In this document: positions 1-14,170 of the stretch, in pieces
Numbering within the stretch: the first letter of the stretch is position 1
Layout of the letters: each line of letters opens with the position of its first letter
Assembly (NCBI RefSeq): GCF_022458985.1
Contig: NC_061781.1
Span: 16,399,001-16,463,000 of the forward strand
Source: Mugil cephalus
Taxonomy: Eukaryota; Chordata; Actinopteri; Mugiliformes; Mugilidae
Direction of reading: 5' to 3'
Length of the DNA: 64,000 nt
The notes under the pieces: generated by a model
The model's input: the letters and a program-made list of their open reading frames with translations, nothing else
What the model was told of the DNA's origin: nothing
Database searches by the model: none
Made by a program: the position numbers and the translations under genes

Positions 1-3000
1 AAGTAGGACATCCTCTGCTTTGCTAAACATTAGACTTCACCTTCCTATTGCAATGCATGTTGTATTCTCCGTATGCTGGAGTAACACGAATGGCTGAAAT
101 ACTGCTTGAGTAGGCTGCAAGAACGAACATATACAGTTACCAGGAAGACCACAGTTTGGCTCTGTAGCTATGCTGTGACTTCAGCCGACGATGAAGTAAT
201 CAGAGAGAAACTAGAAAAAAACTTTTCTTGGAACCGAGTCGCTGAGCAGCCTGAACCTTGATCTTCTGGGACACAGAGACGAGTTTGACATACATTTACC
301 TCACTTAATAAAACTTTACAACTTTATGAGCGTCTCGCATTGTTAGGAAAGTCTCCGTAAATATGAGAGGACTGCAGAGCTTTTTTATCGCGTGTCTCGT
401 GCTTTCTCTTCTCTTCTCTCTTGCGTCAGTGAATCTATCAGTGCTTTCATGCTAAGCTGTTGACTGTGAGCGCCAGCACCTCGTACAGTCCATTGACTCT
501 GTCTATCAACTCTGTATGGACTCAAACAAAAAGCAAGATCTGCTTTCCACAAGCCTTACTTTGTTCGCCCACACCCTTTCTCCGCTTTTGCACACACACA
601 CACACCAAATCACTCGTGTTCATAAAGATGAGCCAGGTCAGTGGGATCATGCAGAAGATGGGTAAAAGCTTTGCCCCCAAGGGAGTGAGCGTCCACTATG
701 GATGAGCGAATGACAGAATCTGTCCACAGGAGAAGGTGTCTTTCTCTCTGTGTACCCTCGGGCCTGCGGCTCTAATCTAGTAATCCTATCCTGACAATCC
801 CGACGTGTGCATTACAGCACGTTGCTTTTCCTTACTGCTGACACAGAGTTCACAGATACGGTGGGTAACTTTCACCCCTATTGTCCTGTCACGCTGAATG
901 AAAAATGGACCGTCAGAGCTGCTGGAATGCGGCGGTGTTTTGGGGAAGCCTGCAGCAGTAGCTTCTCCAGCCATATTACCTGCAGGTGTCGTTCTAGGAT
1001 GCGGCCGCTCCCGAGAGCCTCAGCGCTGACGCACTGTCACGACGCAGCCTTACGCTACAACCCGGGATCAAGATCAAGGTCACGGTTTAATTCGAGCTCT
1101 GAACTTTCAAATTGCGCCAACAGAGTGGGCCGACATAAACAAAGTGACATTTCAATTGCAAACACAGAATGTCAAGTTTTATACGAGCGTGACATGTAAG
1201 GGAAACCCAAACACTGTGGGCTCGGCTGGATGTAAACACAACCCCCCGCACTCAAACAAGTTGATGGAATAAATAATGTAGATAAACATGCTTGTAGAAT
1301 GAACTCTGACTCATTTAAATGGAAGAAAAAAAAAAGATCGAAATGGCGATGCACTGTATATATAACGTCCTTTTAAAAATGACCCCGAAACACTAAGTGA
1401 TAGATCGAAATCGCAACAGCGCCATGCGACGGAAAATTACCTCAAGCCATTTTTTTCTCCCCCTTCGTCCCAGGTGGTTCCCATTCATGATTTCCAAACC
1501 AATCGCATGCATGCACTGCAGGGGGATTACGGCCAGGATGTGGCAGCCCAGGCAGCATCTGGAGTTGAGCCCTGAGTGCCCACAGCTCCAAGTGAGAGGC
1601 ACTAGAGTTCCCATTCATCTAGTCTTTCTTCACAGTCTCATCTATAACTCGAGTGTATTTACACAGACAGAAAAAAAAAAAACATACAAGGGCATTTGTT
1701 TCTCTCATTGTTTTCATGGATGTGTGGCAGTCGGAGGAAGACCCAAAGGAAATATGTGAAACACAAAGCAGAAAGAATATAGAATCTGTTAAAAACTGAA
1801 AAAAAAGTGAGGGGTCAAAAGTGAATCAAGGGATCTAACGGGGGTGAGGGGCAGGATGTGCTGTGTCTGTTTCTCCCATCACTGTGGAGCTTGTGGCGGA
1901 GATAGCGGAGATCTGCTTCTCATTACAATATAGAAAAGGGATTTGAAGAGGAGCGTAATGGCTGACTGGAGTCTTAACCCCGTCACTCAGATGCAGCAAA
2001 CCACCAAAAGCCTTCCACGAACCTCCCATCTCAACCCTTTGTAAATAAGAAACAGCTTCGGTGCCTCACATCAACCTCCCAGTACCAGGCACTCTATACA
2101 TCAGATCCTGAACAGAAGCCAATAGCCTCATGTCCATCCATTCATCAAAAGCGTGAAGGCAGGCCTTCCGTGGAAGTCTTTCAAAGTTGCAAAGTGCAGA
2201 CTTGCCTGGGCCCTATCACTGCCGAGCGAAGCGCCTGTCAGGGGCTTCATTTTGTGAAAGCATATGCGATAAGCTGAAGTCCAATCCCCTGAGAAATGGT
2301 CCCGCTGGGCGAACGCTGAAATCCCCAGCGATGTGAAAAGATGTGTGAGAGGTCCCATTGTGGTAAAAGTTTCCTGTGCATTTTCACATCGGTGAGAGGA
2401 GAAGACCAACACAAAAGAAGGACGGAGATGAGGACAAATTGAACAGGGGGATGAAAGACACGTCCTGCAGAGGTTCATGAAAAGAGGAAGGAGGTAGTGT
2501 TTGTTATTATTTTTCACCCGTGTTTTCCCCTCCTTTTTTGGACTTTGTCTTGGCTCTATTTGTGGTCATGTTCCTCCGCAGCTGTTGTACTTTGCTCTTT
2601 TTATATCTTTTCTAACCAGCTGTTCAAGCCATGATCCCAAGCTCGGGGCTTTGAGAGGGTTATCCTTGACGCAAACATGCTTGTGAACTCATGCAACCAA
2701 ATTTATGAGAAAATAAAGCCGTAAAAAATTTTGATTTCTTATCATGCTTAAGGCAGGTGAACCTGAAGTATATCTTGTATATGTGAAGAAGCTTTTTGTT
2801 GCACTACCGATCTCAGGATTTTCCTCTTGCACAACACAGTGGGAGCCAATCTACATTCTGTAAGAAAGACTTGATTTAAGAGGCTACTGTGATTGGTGCA
2901 GGTCTGGGGATGATTGTGCTCAGATGTCAGACTGAATTCCTCAGTTCGGTAATGATGTGGAACATACAATGGACACTCTGTCATACGAAGGTAAAAGGGG

Positions 3001-5824
3001 TCCTTTTGGAAAGTTTAAGCATAAAAGGTAACGGCGGCGGTAGTTCTTCATTACAAACCTTTCCTGCTGCCAATCTTAATATAACGGCCCCCGAACGGTG
3101 CCCCACTCTCCCCATGTATGTGCACACATGGATTCACTCACTCACACAACACGGGGGCAAAGTTCGACAAGCCGAGTTTTTTTCTGTTGAAGTATAATTG
3201 ATTGGATTTTAATGTAAGCCGTGAAAGAGTGAGAGGATGAATGATATAAATAATTCCTCCCATTTCTCAGCCGACCTGTTTTCCTCCTGCACTTCCACAT
3301 TTCTCTTCCTTTGTCTCCCGCCCTGTTTGTTGTGGGTCACCGTGTTTAATGGCTGTCCCGTTGTTAACCCCGTGACATCTGCTCCAAACACAGGGTCCGA
3401 TTTATGGCCTAATCAAAACACTCAAAAGTCAGCAAAGAACAATCAGTCACATCTGGCTAGCAGCGACTTAGAGACGTAGGCTCTATGAAGTATGATATAT
3501 ATTTGTTTCATATTTACATTACGACTTAGTCTCAACTCTCCAAGAGATTAGCCTGATAAATTGGGAAAGCACAAAGACGGGTAACATAAGAACATACTAA
3601 TAGTGAACACCTCTACAGCTCATTAATTAATAATAAAAAAAAAGTTAAATCTCTTTATCCTGTGGGAACTTTTGCTTGGGAACTTGTGAAAACTCAAACA
3701 TCTCAGACACACAATCCCCTTATAACCACAGGCCATGTAATTATTACTCTTGTTTTTTTTATGCCATAAATAAATGATTTGCTATGTGCCCTTTACATGG
3801 GTTATGGAGGACCAAGCTACGGTCTCATGTTTCATGTTATTTTCTTCTATCAGAATTTAAACTTCACAATTTGATTATTTGGTTTGAAGACAATGAATGA
3901 CGCTCGTACCAAATCTACCCACGCTACTGATTTTTATCTGTTGCCTGTATTTTTCATCTAAAACTGTTCTTTAAAAATAATCCAATATGAACATTTGATT
4001 TATAGAGTTGTTTGTTTTTTTCTTTTCTTTTAATAAATACGTGCCTCTGAGCTTCAAGTGAGGCTGGACTGGTTTTTCCGGAGACACTTGTCCATGCCGG
4101 CCGTGTAAGACGGTGCCCACTTCCTCCCATTGAACTGCACTAAAAATGTCCTTCCCCGCAGCGAGTGTGGGAGAACTGGTATTGACAATGGCGGAGCAGG
4201 AGGGACACCATATCAGATAGTGTGTGTATAACTCTTACATACATAAACACACTATCCTCAAAAACCAAGCAATTCTAAGGCTCTAGCTTTCTATCTGGGA
4301 CCGTGATCTCTACGGACAATACTCCCGTCAAACCTTGTGGCGCCAAAATATACAGTTAATGTCACTTTGTACATTCACAAGAGTTAATTTAACCGTGCTA
4401 TCATCTATGACTCACTGCGGCAAGAGGCTCAAGTCTTACATTACACAAATTAAATGTATGTGGTTGTTGTTTTTTTTTGACAAGAAAATTAGGACATGAT
4501 CCAAAAACCTTCTCGTCACTGAGACAGGTGATTATGAGACTGGACCTGACTCAACATAAGCAAACACACGGTGACCTTGTGAAACCTCAGCTGTGAAACA
4601 CGCTCACCATCGAGTTCCTACATGTCACAAGCTGCGGTCTGGACATCAGAGTACAAGGCCATTTCCTTAAGTGTGCCTCGCCCCCTCCACCCCCACCGTC
4701 CCCCCCGTCTCATTTCCTCCATACCCAAACAAAAGCTGCTTCTCTGGGAAAAGCGCTCAGCCACTCATGTTTCTTTGCAGAGACCAATCCTGCATGCACG
4801 CAGACTCTTTACTTACCGGCATGTCTGTTTACAAGGTGCAGAACACTTTGGCTTCAACCGGACGGCATGTGGAACTAATGATTTCTTCAAGATAACCGGC
4901 CCAAAGCGGAGTGCTCGTAACAGACGTTGGCTCGGTGCACCCAAACATTCAAGTCAGACCTGATTGGCGAGAGATAAATTCGCAAGCTCTGCAAGGTGAG
5001 CGGTGTTCATCCAGCTTTGATCGGTCTGTTGGAAAAGGAGTGTATTCACATGATGGCTTCAATTGTCAGGCAGTGTTTAGCATGTTCTCAATGGACTTCA
5101 AGTGGTCCCCAGAGAACTGGGTGGGGTGTAGGAAAAAGATGGTAACAATGTCGCATCCTGATGACCAGCGTTCATTTGTACACTTAAATGTACCACGTAC
5201 AATGTTAAGGGTTTAAGATATGGATTTCCATTTGCACAATCCACTACACTTATTTGGTGTTAAGATCACATTCAGTGGGTTTGTGTTGCCACCAATGGTG
5301 ACTGAAAACATGAGACTTTAGTGGGGAAAAAAAAAAGTAGCAAGTCCAAACAGCTCTGATGTAGTTTCAGCCAACCACATTGGTTTCTGCAAAGATATTG
5401 TAGATGGCACCATACTGTCAGGGTAGACAGGGTCCCTGCTGAATATACCGAGAATGAGATTACCGCAAGGCCAGCAATTTACCTCACACAGATCCCAATG
5501 TAAAATGGGCAGGGAGCCAACACAACCCAGTATGCAACCTTCCTAAATCTGCATGAGTTGGACATGCATCAATGCATGCGTCCACTTATTCTCGCCTCAG
5601 TCTATTTGCCACTTGCCTCAACCATAGGAACCGTCCCATGAGACATCTCTGCTCAAGTTCTCTCATTTAAACCTCTCATCGGATGGGTGTATGCAACTTG
5701 AGAAACCTTGGAAAATCATGTAATATTTCCACTTTTCTGGAAAACCCCAAATGTTTAACATTTATACAAACAATGAGCCGCACCCAGCAAAAAAGCAAAA
5801 CAGGAAAATCTGTATGAATCTGCA
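1..5824. other. Intergenic region with no recognisable gene
   Basis: I read both strands and found no exon with family similarity and proper splice sites. The open frames here are short or start at non-ATG codons. A (CA)n tract lies at 591-605. A GC- and CpG-rich patch at about 985-1075 stands out from the AT-rich surroundings and could be a regulatory element, but nothing in it identifies a promoter. Confidence 0.6.
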
Positions 5825-5830
5825 TTTATT
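5825..5830 (-). terminator. Candidate polyadenylation signal of nqo1
   Basis: The minus strand reads AATAAA about 26 nt after the stop codon of the quinone oxidoreductase gene. A very short 3' UTR is plausible for this gene; another signal further downstream cannot be excluded. Confidence 0.45.
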
Positions 5831-5855
5831 CACACAAATGAAGACAACCATGTGT

Positions 5856-7122
5856 TCAGACCCCAGCTTTCATCTGGTTATTTGGCGGCAGCGGCTTGCC
5901 CAGGTGGATCCCCACCGCCAGGCCAAACTCGTTGCTGGCATGTTTCTCATGGAACTCGGGCCTCAGCTGGAAACCCTTCTCGCCGTCGAAGCAGTCCAGG
6001 GGAGTAAAGGAGAGCGGCTCCTCCGCCAGAAGGCCCTGCAGCCGCGTACGCCAGCCCTCCAGCATGGTGTTGCGGGCCTCCGACGGCACGTAACACGGAG
6101 CCCAGAAGATCTGAGGGGCCAGAACCTGGAAGCCACAGTAGTGCAGGATTCCATTCTGCAGAGGACATAGGCACAGGGTCAATTGATGTTCGCCGTTAAT
6201 AGCCAATTTAATGCTTGGCTGAGGCAATTCAGAGTGGAACAATACCTGGAGTGGCCACAGTGTAACATTCATGTCTCCATTAATTCCATTGGCACTGAAC
6301 ATGGACTCATGAGAGCCAGTGGTGAAGGACAGCATGGCTTTCTTGTCCTAGGATAGTAAACTAAAATTAAATGACATCTCTCTATTTAAAAAAAAAAAAA
6401 AAGTTATTTGATCCTTTACCTTGAAGAGGCCCTGACTGTATCGCTTCTCATGTGAGTGGGCGAAGCCCAGCGTGAGCACCCTGTCTAACCAGCCCTTCAT
6501 GATTGCAGGAACAGTGAACCAGTACATAGGGAACTGGGGATGGGGAAATGAGTTAAAAGCCAGCATTAACATCAAGGCCTCACAGCTCCACACAAACACA
6601 TTACTGACATTTAACCTCTACCTGAAAGATGATAAGGTCAGCCTCAGTGAGTTTACACTGCTCTTCAGTAATGTCAGCAGATAGTTTCCCTTCCTCCCAT
6701 GCCCGTTTGGTCTCTTTTGCGTAACAGAAATGTTCAGCATTTTCAACCTCTCCTGCAACCAAAAAGATAATATTTCAAGTCTAAAAAGCAGTCAGGAAGA
6801 CATTTGTGGCTGTGGAGAGTTGCATACCAATTATGTCCTCAGCAGTAGCAGTGGCTTTAAACTTCATGGCATACAGGTCAGATACTTTTACAGTGCAGCC
6901 CTGAGTTGTTAAAGCTTCTACAGCAGCATCTTTTACTGCAGCATTGAAAGAGCCAGGACTTTGGTGGGCATACACAACCAGGACGTTCTTTGCTGTCAAC
7001 AAGTACACAAATAAAGATTAAATTCAGACCAGGAACGTTCCAGCCAACTCATCGCAGTTTGACATAAACACTATTAAAACTTTCAACAATTACAAGGGCA
7101 AACACGGAGAACAATTACCCAT
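5856..7122 (-). CDS. nqo1: NQO1-family NAD(P)H quinone oxidoreductase, six exons, 271 aa
   Basis: Flavodoxin-fold, FAD-dependent cytosolic enzyme family that reduces quinones by two electrons. Exons in transcript order are 7119-7122, 6828-6992, 6622-6752, 6420-6533, 6246-6347 and 5856-6155. All introns are GT-AG and phases close, and the exon ends fall at the same places as in human NQO1. The protein starts MAKNVLVVYAHQ and keeps the SDLYAM segment, W105-F106 in MYWFTVPAIMKGW, TTG at 147-149, NGDMN and LHYCGF. The C-terminal GLAVGIHLGK extension is an NQO1 trait absent from the shorter human NQO2. Several active-site residues differ from human NQO1: His126 and His128 for tyrosines, Ser150 for Gly, Phe155 for Tyr and Asn161 for His. 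The N-terminal half also resembles NQO2, so this may be a divergent fish paralogue. The family call is firm; one-to-one orthology is less sure. Confidence 0.9.
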
Positions 7123-9281
7123 CCTGACGCAAGTTGTCAACCGTGAATGATGAGCTTTACAAATAGCTGGTGCACTGATGGAAAAAGCTGCTCATCCTGC
7201 AGAAAGGACTCAATATGGTGTGGTGGTTTTTATGCGCCGTCCTGGCTCATTCAGGTGCTGCCAATCAGCAATCGAGATCATCAATCAGTCAGGCGGCACT
7301 GAGCGATTACCTTCCAGGACTCTCGTCAGCACATCTTTTAATGAAACTTGGACGCATATACAAATGGGAGTGGAATTAATGAACCTCTCGGAGTGAGCTG
7401 ATAATTTGGCCGGCACACGTACCTTCTACTTCAGGATATTATGTGCATTTTCCCGTTTGAGCACGACCGGAAAGAGACAGGGCCTGCGTCTGTCCGTCTC
7501 ACTGCTTCTGCATCATCCGTGGGTGGACACCGGATAGCCCGTGTGTCTGTCTACAAGATGTTTAAAATGTGTGCGCCACTCCTGATGTCTTGAAACCACA
7601 TGAAGCAAATCCTCTCACTCTACTGCTTTCTAGCTGTGTTTTCTTTTACATTTACTTTCCTCTGAAGAAACAGTCGCCTGCGGTTGAGCCCACTCACGAA
7701 TGTTACCCTTTAAAAAAAAAAAATCAGCATTTGGCATCAAAGTCAGACATGAGCTGGCCCACATCTGGGAGTAGAGCAATCCCATCTATGTAGCCACAAT
7801 GTGCGTGTGTGTGTGTGGCGGGGGGTAATAAACAACTGCTGCATATTAACGCATACGAGCATATGCATGCAGGCATGCCACATGAGTGAGATTTGGATAT
7901 GCTTTGTCAGCTGTTGCTACTGTCTCTGTTTTTTTGTTTTTTTTATGTCACTAGTGATTTTTTCAAGGCTTGCAGCCACCGTCAAGCCAATACTTGTGCT
8001 GCTCTTTTGCAAAAAATGATGAGCTAATGGTGTTTATGAGGGCATACGTTTCAACTCCGCGGCCTTTCTGTGTTTTGCACCATCGTCGCACTCATGTCAG
8101 CCTCCATTGTGCTTCATATTGAGCTGCCTCTGGCTACGTTCCCTCTGTTGTGACAGGAAGGGATCATGTGTTTTGCTGATGGGGATGTGTTCACGGGTTG
8201 TGATGTATTGAGCTACACGATCCCACTCAGTTCTGAGGCCCCCGTTTTGAGTGCGTTTTACACTTTCTCCTGCATCTGTCAAGTTGTTCGCATGTTTCAC
8301 CCTGGCTTCAGTAATACACAGTAAAACATAAAAGAAACATCTGCAGGTTTACGATGTACTTTATTTGCGACCACGGCCACGGAAATGATAGGGGACACAG
8401 GGGCATACAATTACAGATGATATTCATCTTGTTTGCTAGATAGTAACAGAAAAGGGTAGCCTACAGTGCCATCATGTGGCCAAGGTGAGATGTCTCCTTT
8501 ACAAAGGCTTCTTGAAAATGCAGCAGTAATATACAGATTATATAAAAGCAATATAAGACACATTGTCCAATCCTAGTGCCAGGCTGACCCTGCTGACACA
8601 CACCTAGGAAACACAAATTGTCAGTTATCACATATAATTATTATTTATTAATGGTTATGTATTTTATTTTCCCTTATTGCTGTGTGCATGCTTAGACTTC
8701 AGAAACCCTGCATTAATAGTCAGTCATTAAGATCATAGTATATATATATAAAACAACGCAAAACAAAGGCGTTTGTGGTGTCTTGATTTGTTTCACCACA
8801 CCTCAGAGTGGTCTCATTAATAGATGAAGTCCAGCCGTGTTTGTTGTAGACATCCGACTTTGTTTTTATTATAGCACATAGTCTGAAGTTTGAGATTTGT
8901 GAATTTGTTGTGAACATTTATTCTGAACATGCAAATGATATGTGTATATGAGCAAATAAACAGAAATGAAATAAGCCAACAAAAAAGAGTCGATACAATC
9001 TTTAACATAAAGTAAAAAAGCAATAAAATTTAAATAAATGAATAAAAATAAAACAAAAAAACAGAAGAAGTGAGAAGTATATATATTTTGGTAATAGGTA
9101 GTTGTTATTCTTGATGTGCTGTTGCGAGATTTTTGGACAAGATTTGTTGTCGACTAATCCTCTTCATATTCATCAGAAGCAATACAGACGAAAAATAACC
9201 ACTCAAATATCACTAGAAGAGGCAAGAATCTTGTGCAGCCACTTTCCTATAATCCAGGAAAATGACTTTTAAATTTTGTTA

Positions 9282-9295
9282 CCACTAGAGGGCGA
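9282..9295 (+). promoter_or_regulatory. CTCF-like motif
   Basis: The sequence CCACTAGAGGGCGA agrees with the vertebrate CTCF core consensus CCASYAGRKGGCRS at 13 of 14 positions. It sits in the gap between nqo1 and nhlh2, where an insulator would make sense. Occupancy cannot be judged from sequence. Confidence 0.4.
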
Positions 9296-12200
9296 CAGTG
9301 CCCCGATTCTCTCGCAGTCAAGAGATTGATTTGAAACAGTTTATGGTTTAATCACAAATAAATTCCAAAGTGAGTAATTTTCCTCCAGATGGTGAGTCGT
9401 GAATTAGGGCTGTGTGCTGTCAGGACAGAGTCGCTGCAAAGCGTGCAAACTGCAACCTTTAACAGATTAATGTCACAGATCTAATAGCCAGAAGTAAACA
9501 GAGCTCCAGGATTTACTGTGATACTTTTGGCACTGCTGCCTGGCCGGGTTGCAAACTGGCTGATGTTCCAACACTCGGGGGTAGATTCTAGGGAAGTGAG
9601 ATCAATTTCTCCACTGATGAACGTTTTCCTAATGTGGACCTAAATCTAACCCAAGCCTATTGTGTTTTATGATGATTTAACCTGACCTAACCTTTAGTTA
9701 TCTGCACAGGAGTAGCTAAATTATGGATGAGGGGGAAAAAAATACGATAAATAACTTCTGATTCTTGATCTTCTATGAAATTCTTCAGGTTTCTTCAAAG
9801 GCGTAGTTACATAATGTGTTCTGATCCATCGCAGGGCAGCGTTTAAAAAATATTCTGTATCATCTACAGCTTTCTCATGACTTGGTTCATATCACTACAA
9901 ACTAGCTGCAAAGCTCATTTTATGTGAATAGATAGGAAACGTTACTGTTTATCTTCTATATATTTTGCTTAGGTATACAGGTTAGAAGTATATGAGGGTG
10001 TTTTAACCCCATATGCATCTATTCATTTGGTGTGACAATACAGTAGCAGGAAGTAGTGAGCGGTGGACATAGGGACAGACAGTAATTCAGTTTATATATA
10101 ATATCAGACTCATAACATCATCACCGGAAAAAGAAAAAATCTTCACTTGACATTTTTTCTACGAAGGCAATAAAAAAACTGTTTAAAAAAGTCTTCTTTG
10201 CAGGAAATTTGGATTCTAATGAAAAAGAAAGTAAAGTTTTCAGGAACATACATAGAGTTAACATGTCACAGCTGGATAAAAAGATCTCAGGGTAGAAGCT
10301 CATTATCTGGTAATGAACCCTTGATATGTGGAGAATGTGGATTTGAAACAGAAACCATAATGAGCTCTAAAACTTTTTTTTTTAAGTACCAAGGGATTGG
10401 GGAGGGTGAAACCCAATAATTTTCTCACCTTTACGTCGTCAAACACGTTGAATGTTTGGTGCAGGTCTAGTACTTTGTGACTTCTCCTCGACCATATTTA
10501 TTGGACAGCTTTAGCCACTTTTATCGTGCAGATTTTACACAGTGGATGCTGCGGTAAGCCTTTATATCTTCTGGTGCATTATAATTAGTCACATTTCAGA
10601 TATGAGAGATTTAATAAACATCATAAACAGATGGTAGGTGGTAGGTGATAATAGGTGTCTGGTATCACTGATAGTGACAGATACAGACTTATGCAAGAAA
10701 CAAAAATGAAGCAGCACTGATTTGAAATAAAGAAGCTGTTTAAGCTGTCATAATAACTCTCTCTGACTCTCTCTCTCATTAGTTCATTTTTAGTTTGTTT
10801 TTATTGTAACTTAAGCACTTAGTGTCTTTTTACTTCTTGTGACATGATACATGATATTATTCCTTTAGGGTGTATTTTTCTATACTATATAGTTTTGGAA
10901 AGTGATTTATTTGTGAAATGAGACTGCTACATTAATTCGCCATGTCAGTAGATTCCACATTTTAAATGTCAGTGTATGCTCCTCGCGCTCCTTACGTCAG
11001 TCCTCATCTGAATAACAAGTCACTTATTTTATGTTCGTCAGCCGAGAACAGTTTCCTGAGGCCGAAATTGCCGGAGGCTCCGTGATCAAGAGATGTTCAC
11101 CGAACCGGGACAGTGTCTAACAGCGAAACCCTGAGTTACATTGTTAACACAGCGGGTGGCAGACGAACCTTGAGCATTTTTATTCGATGTTACAGCACAG
11201 ACATGCACAAAGATACCAGCTGCTGCTTACGTAAAAAAAGAAAAAAAGTATTCATTTGTCTTCTCTCTCCACTGTCCCCCTGGAGTTGGAATCAGGTGTC
11301 CTGTGTAATTTCCTTTACGTTTAACTCATTTTGGGAAGTTTCGATTTTAAATTGTTTAAATTGGAGCCTGTTCTGGTTTCAGGGAAATAACTCTCAAATA
11401 ATACACAACAATCTCCCCAGTGTTGTTCGCAGCCGCGCAACAAATCCATCCACCCTTCTGGCCGATTTAGGCCTTTCTGTATCAATTAGATTTTGTCACT
11501 TCCTTTCAGCGGTTTTACATGTGGGAATTATGTACGCGCGTCTTTAAGTAAAAATTCCGGCTTAGACTGAAAATGAAGGATTGCTACACTAAATTAAATT
11601 AGGCGTTGCACATTTCTCGTTTTTTCTTTTTTTTTTTTGGTTTAATTTTTGCAATAGCAACGCAATGCACAAGGCTGTTTTCCTGAAAAATAAGTGATTT
11701 TGTAACAAATACAAGGAAAGTAGGGACATTTTGTGTTTAAAAAGGAGCTTTGGTAACTTTAAGAAGACTTCATTGTGTTGCGTCTTGTTCTATGTTTGCC
11801 TATACAGCTGATCTGTGTGCCCTGACTAGACGATCAATTTACTGGATAGGTTAGCTTAGTGCTGATAGCATCCTTGTGAAGATGTACGAAGCATACGTGA
11901 TTTTACAATAATAAAAAGTTTAGACCCAAAAACACCCTAAGAGTTTTTTTTAAAGAATAATTAGTGCACTTTTTAAAGGTTATTTTCAGTTTTCACTCAG
12001 TCTATTCTCTTCTTTCTTCTTCATTTTCTAAATCTCAACAGTGCCATAATTGTGTCTGTAATTTGTGGTGACATTTACATTATTACCTCGTAAATTACAT
12101 TACGTAGCATTTCATAGCAAAGGAAGAAACAGTAGAGTCGGTTACTGACTCTGCACACGTCAAAGGTTTTACCAAACACATTGGTAATGACGGCCAAGCT

Positions 12201-14019
12201 GCTGAACTATCTCAGCTCTCTTTCCCTCCATTTCACTTTTCCTCCCCACCTCTGTCACCATAGCGACAAAGCTGGTCGATTAGATGTCACCAATTTCCGA
12301 ATCAGCAGAAACAAAATATTGCTGCAGTTTTAATCAGACATAGTAATCACAGAGTTAAAACAGAGAAAGAGCAGTGGAATTATGGGCTGCAACGTATGCA
12401 GCTGTATCACATGACACATGAGACATAAGACAAAGTTTGCACCTGGAAACATCCTTAATTTTTCTCCCTGTGGGGATGATTTCGCAGGTCGCGACGTACA
12501 GATGCACATGGCTCCATCCTTTAAACAGATGGTGTCTACACCACGCAGACGAAGAGTTAAACCCAGAAGAACCCATCAGACATGGAGGAGGATACAGAAA
12601 AGACAGGAGTGCACAAGGATTCTAATTAATTTCAAGACGCTGTTTGCGAGTCTTGTCCAGGGAAGCTGAGGTCGAGAATTTAAATTCTGATCTAAATATT
12701 ATGAAACATTTGGAATTAAAAAAAAAAAAAAAGATGATTAAAAATGTCATTAGTTCTAGCCAGGTGTCCCAGTGTCCATGAAATTTACTAGCATAGGCAT
12801 AAAGATCTGACAGATGCGGAGGGTTCTGGCATTATTTATTCATTAGCGTACGGACACCGTTCTCAAAACAAATTAATTGTAAAATGAGAATTATTGATGC
12901 GATCTTGGCATCGCTAACGGTTCTTTTATGCCTTATTTTTTATTATAGATAAAACACAGTAACTAACATCAATCTTACAACACCAAACACTGGTCAGGTT
13001 ACCAAACGTATTTCAGCGTCGGGAGACACAACCTGACCTCCAAATGCCCTGATGGATACATTCTTCACTAAGAAAGGCCGTTTTCTTTAGGTCGTAAATC
13101 TGATGAAGGGGAAGAAACGTGTTCTGAGAACCAGATTCCACCTCATTATATGGATGTCACTGAATATGTCAAGGTAGGGGCCTTGACCACTCGGAGAAAG
13201 CTCTTCACTTAGATGGAGGCAGAACTGATTATCATCGATTCAAATTTAGTTGTCCAAAGGGCTCGAAACAGCAAATCATCTCACTCATTGATTTCCTGAC
13301 ACAGGATCTAATCTAGCTGGCAGCATGACATAAAATAGAAGAGTGAAAAGTAAACTAAACAAATTTTGCCCTTGACTTTTGAAGCCCTTGATTTGTTACA
13401 GCAGTGGTAACAAGTTCCAAGTTCCAAAGTGTTCTTTTAACATCTCCTCCTCCACAGCACAGGTCCAGATGAACAACACGTTAGCTCTGAATAGGATTCA
13501 TGCGCCCTGAACTAACCATCTGGCCCTCACCGAAAAGGGTCAGCAAATATTAACGACAATTCTGAGAGTTTATTGCCGTCATATTCCTTCCTGCGGTGAG
13601 TAATGTTGTAATTTCCCGGTCGACAGTACAGAAATGGTCGCCCAGCACCTTTGAGAAAAGGATAACGACATTAGCCAGATGCCGAGGCCTTCTCAACGAT
13701 GGCACGCAATGCCGATAGAGCCTTCATGGTGCCATTTCTGACAGCGTCTGAGGAAACCTTTTCTTTAACCGCCACAGAGATGGAGGCCCCTTTGGTGATT
13801 AGCTCCCAGTGATTATGTTAGTAATGATTAGCACTGACATTTCCCTCAGAGAGACGAGCTGATCAAAATGTCACACGAGTCGCATTTGACCAAACACAAC
13901 AGGCTACGTAAACACCCAATCTACAACACTGGGCCTGGTGTTACATTGTCTTACACACAGCTCTCAGTCCCTCTATGGTTGAAATATTTTCAACTTTTCG
14001 CTGTGCACTTTATATATAC

Positions 14020-14170
14020 CAATCAGGCATAACATTATGACCACCTTAATAATATTGTGTAGGTCTCCCCTTGTGCCTCATCAGAGAATGGACATGGGCC
14101 TTCGGGTGGTGTCCTGTTGTTACTGTAACAGGATGTTGTTATCTACAGGCCCACTGCACTTTAAAAACCT
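14020..14170 (-). mobile_element. Tc1/mariner-like fragment (right end)
   Basis: Reading the plus strand, AATCAGGCATAACATTATGA followed by CCACCTTAATAATATTGTGT matches the reverse complement of the right end of the fuller copy at 52062-52368. Similarity to the interior fades by about 14170. Only a terminal piece remains and it cannot encode a transposase. Confidence 0.6.

Noticed and set aside
2128-2517. 129-codon minus-strand frame in the left flank
   Set aside because: It has no recognisable domain, signal peptide or exon structure, and is likely a chance open frame.
11113-11547. Plus-strand open frame of 144 codons between nqo1 and nhlh2
   Set aside because: It starts at GTG rather than ATG, lacks splice context and is low in complexity; probably chance.
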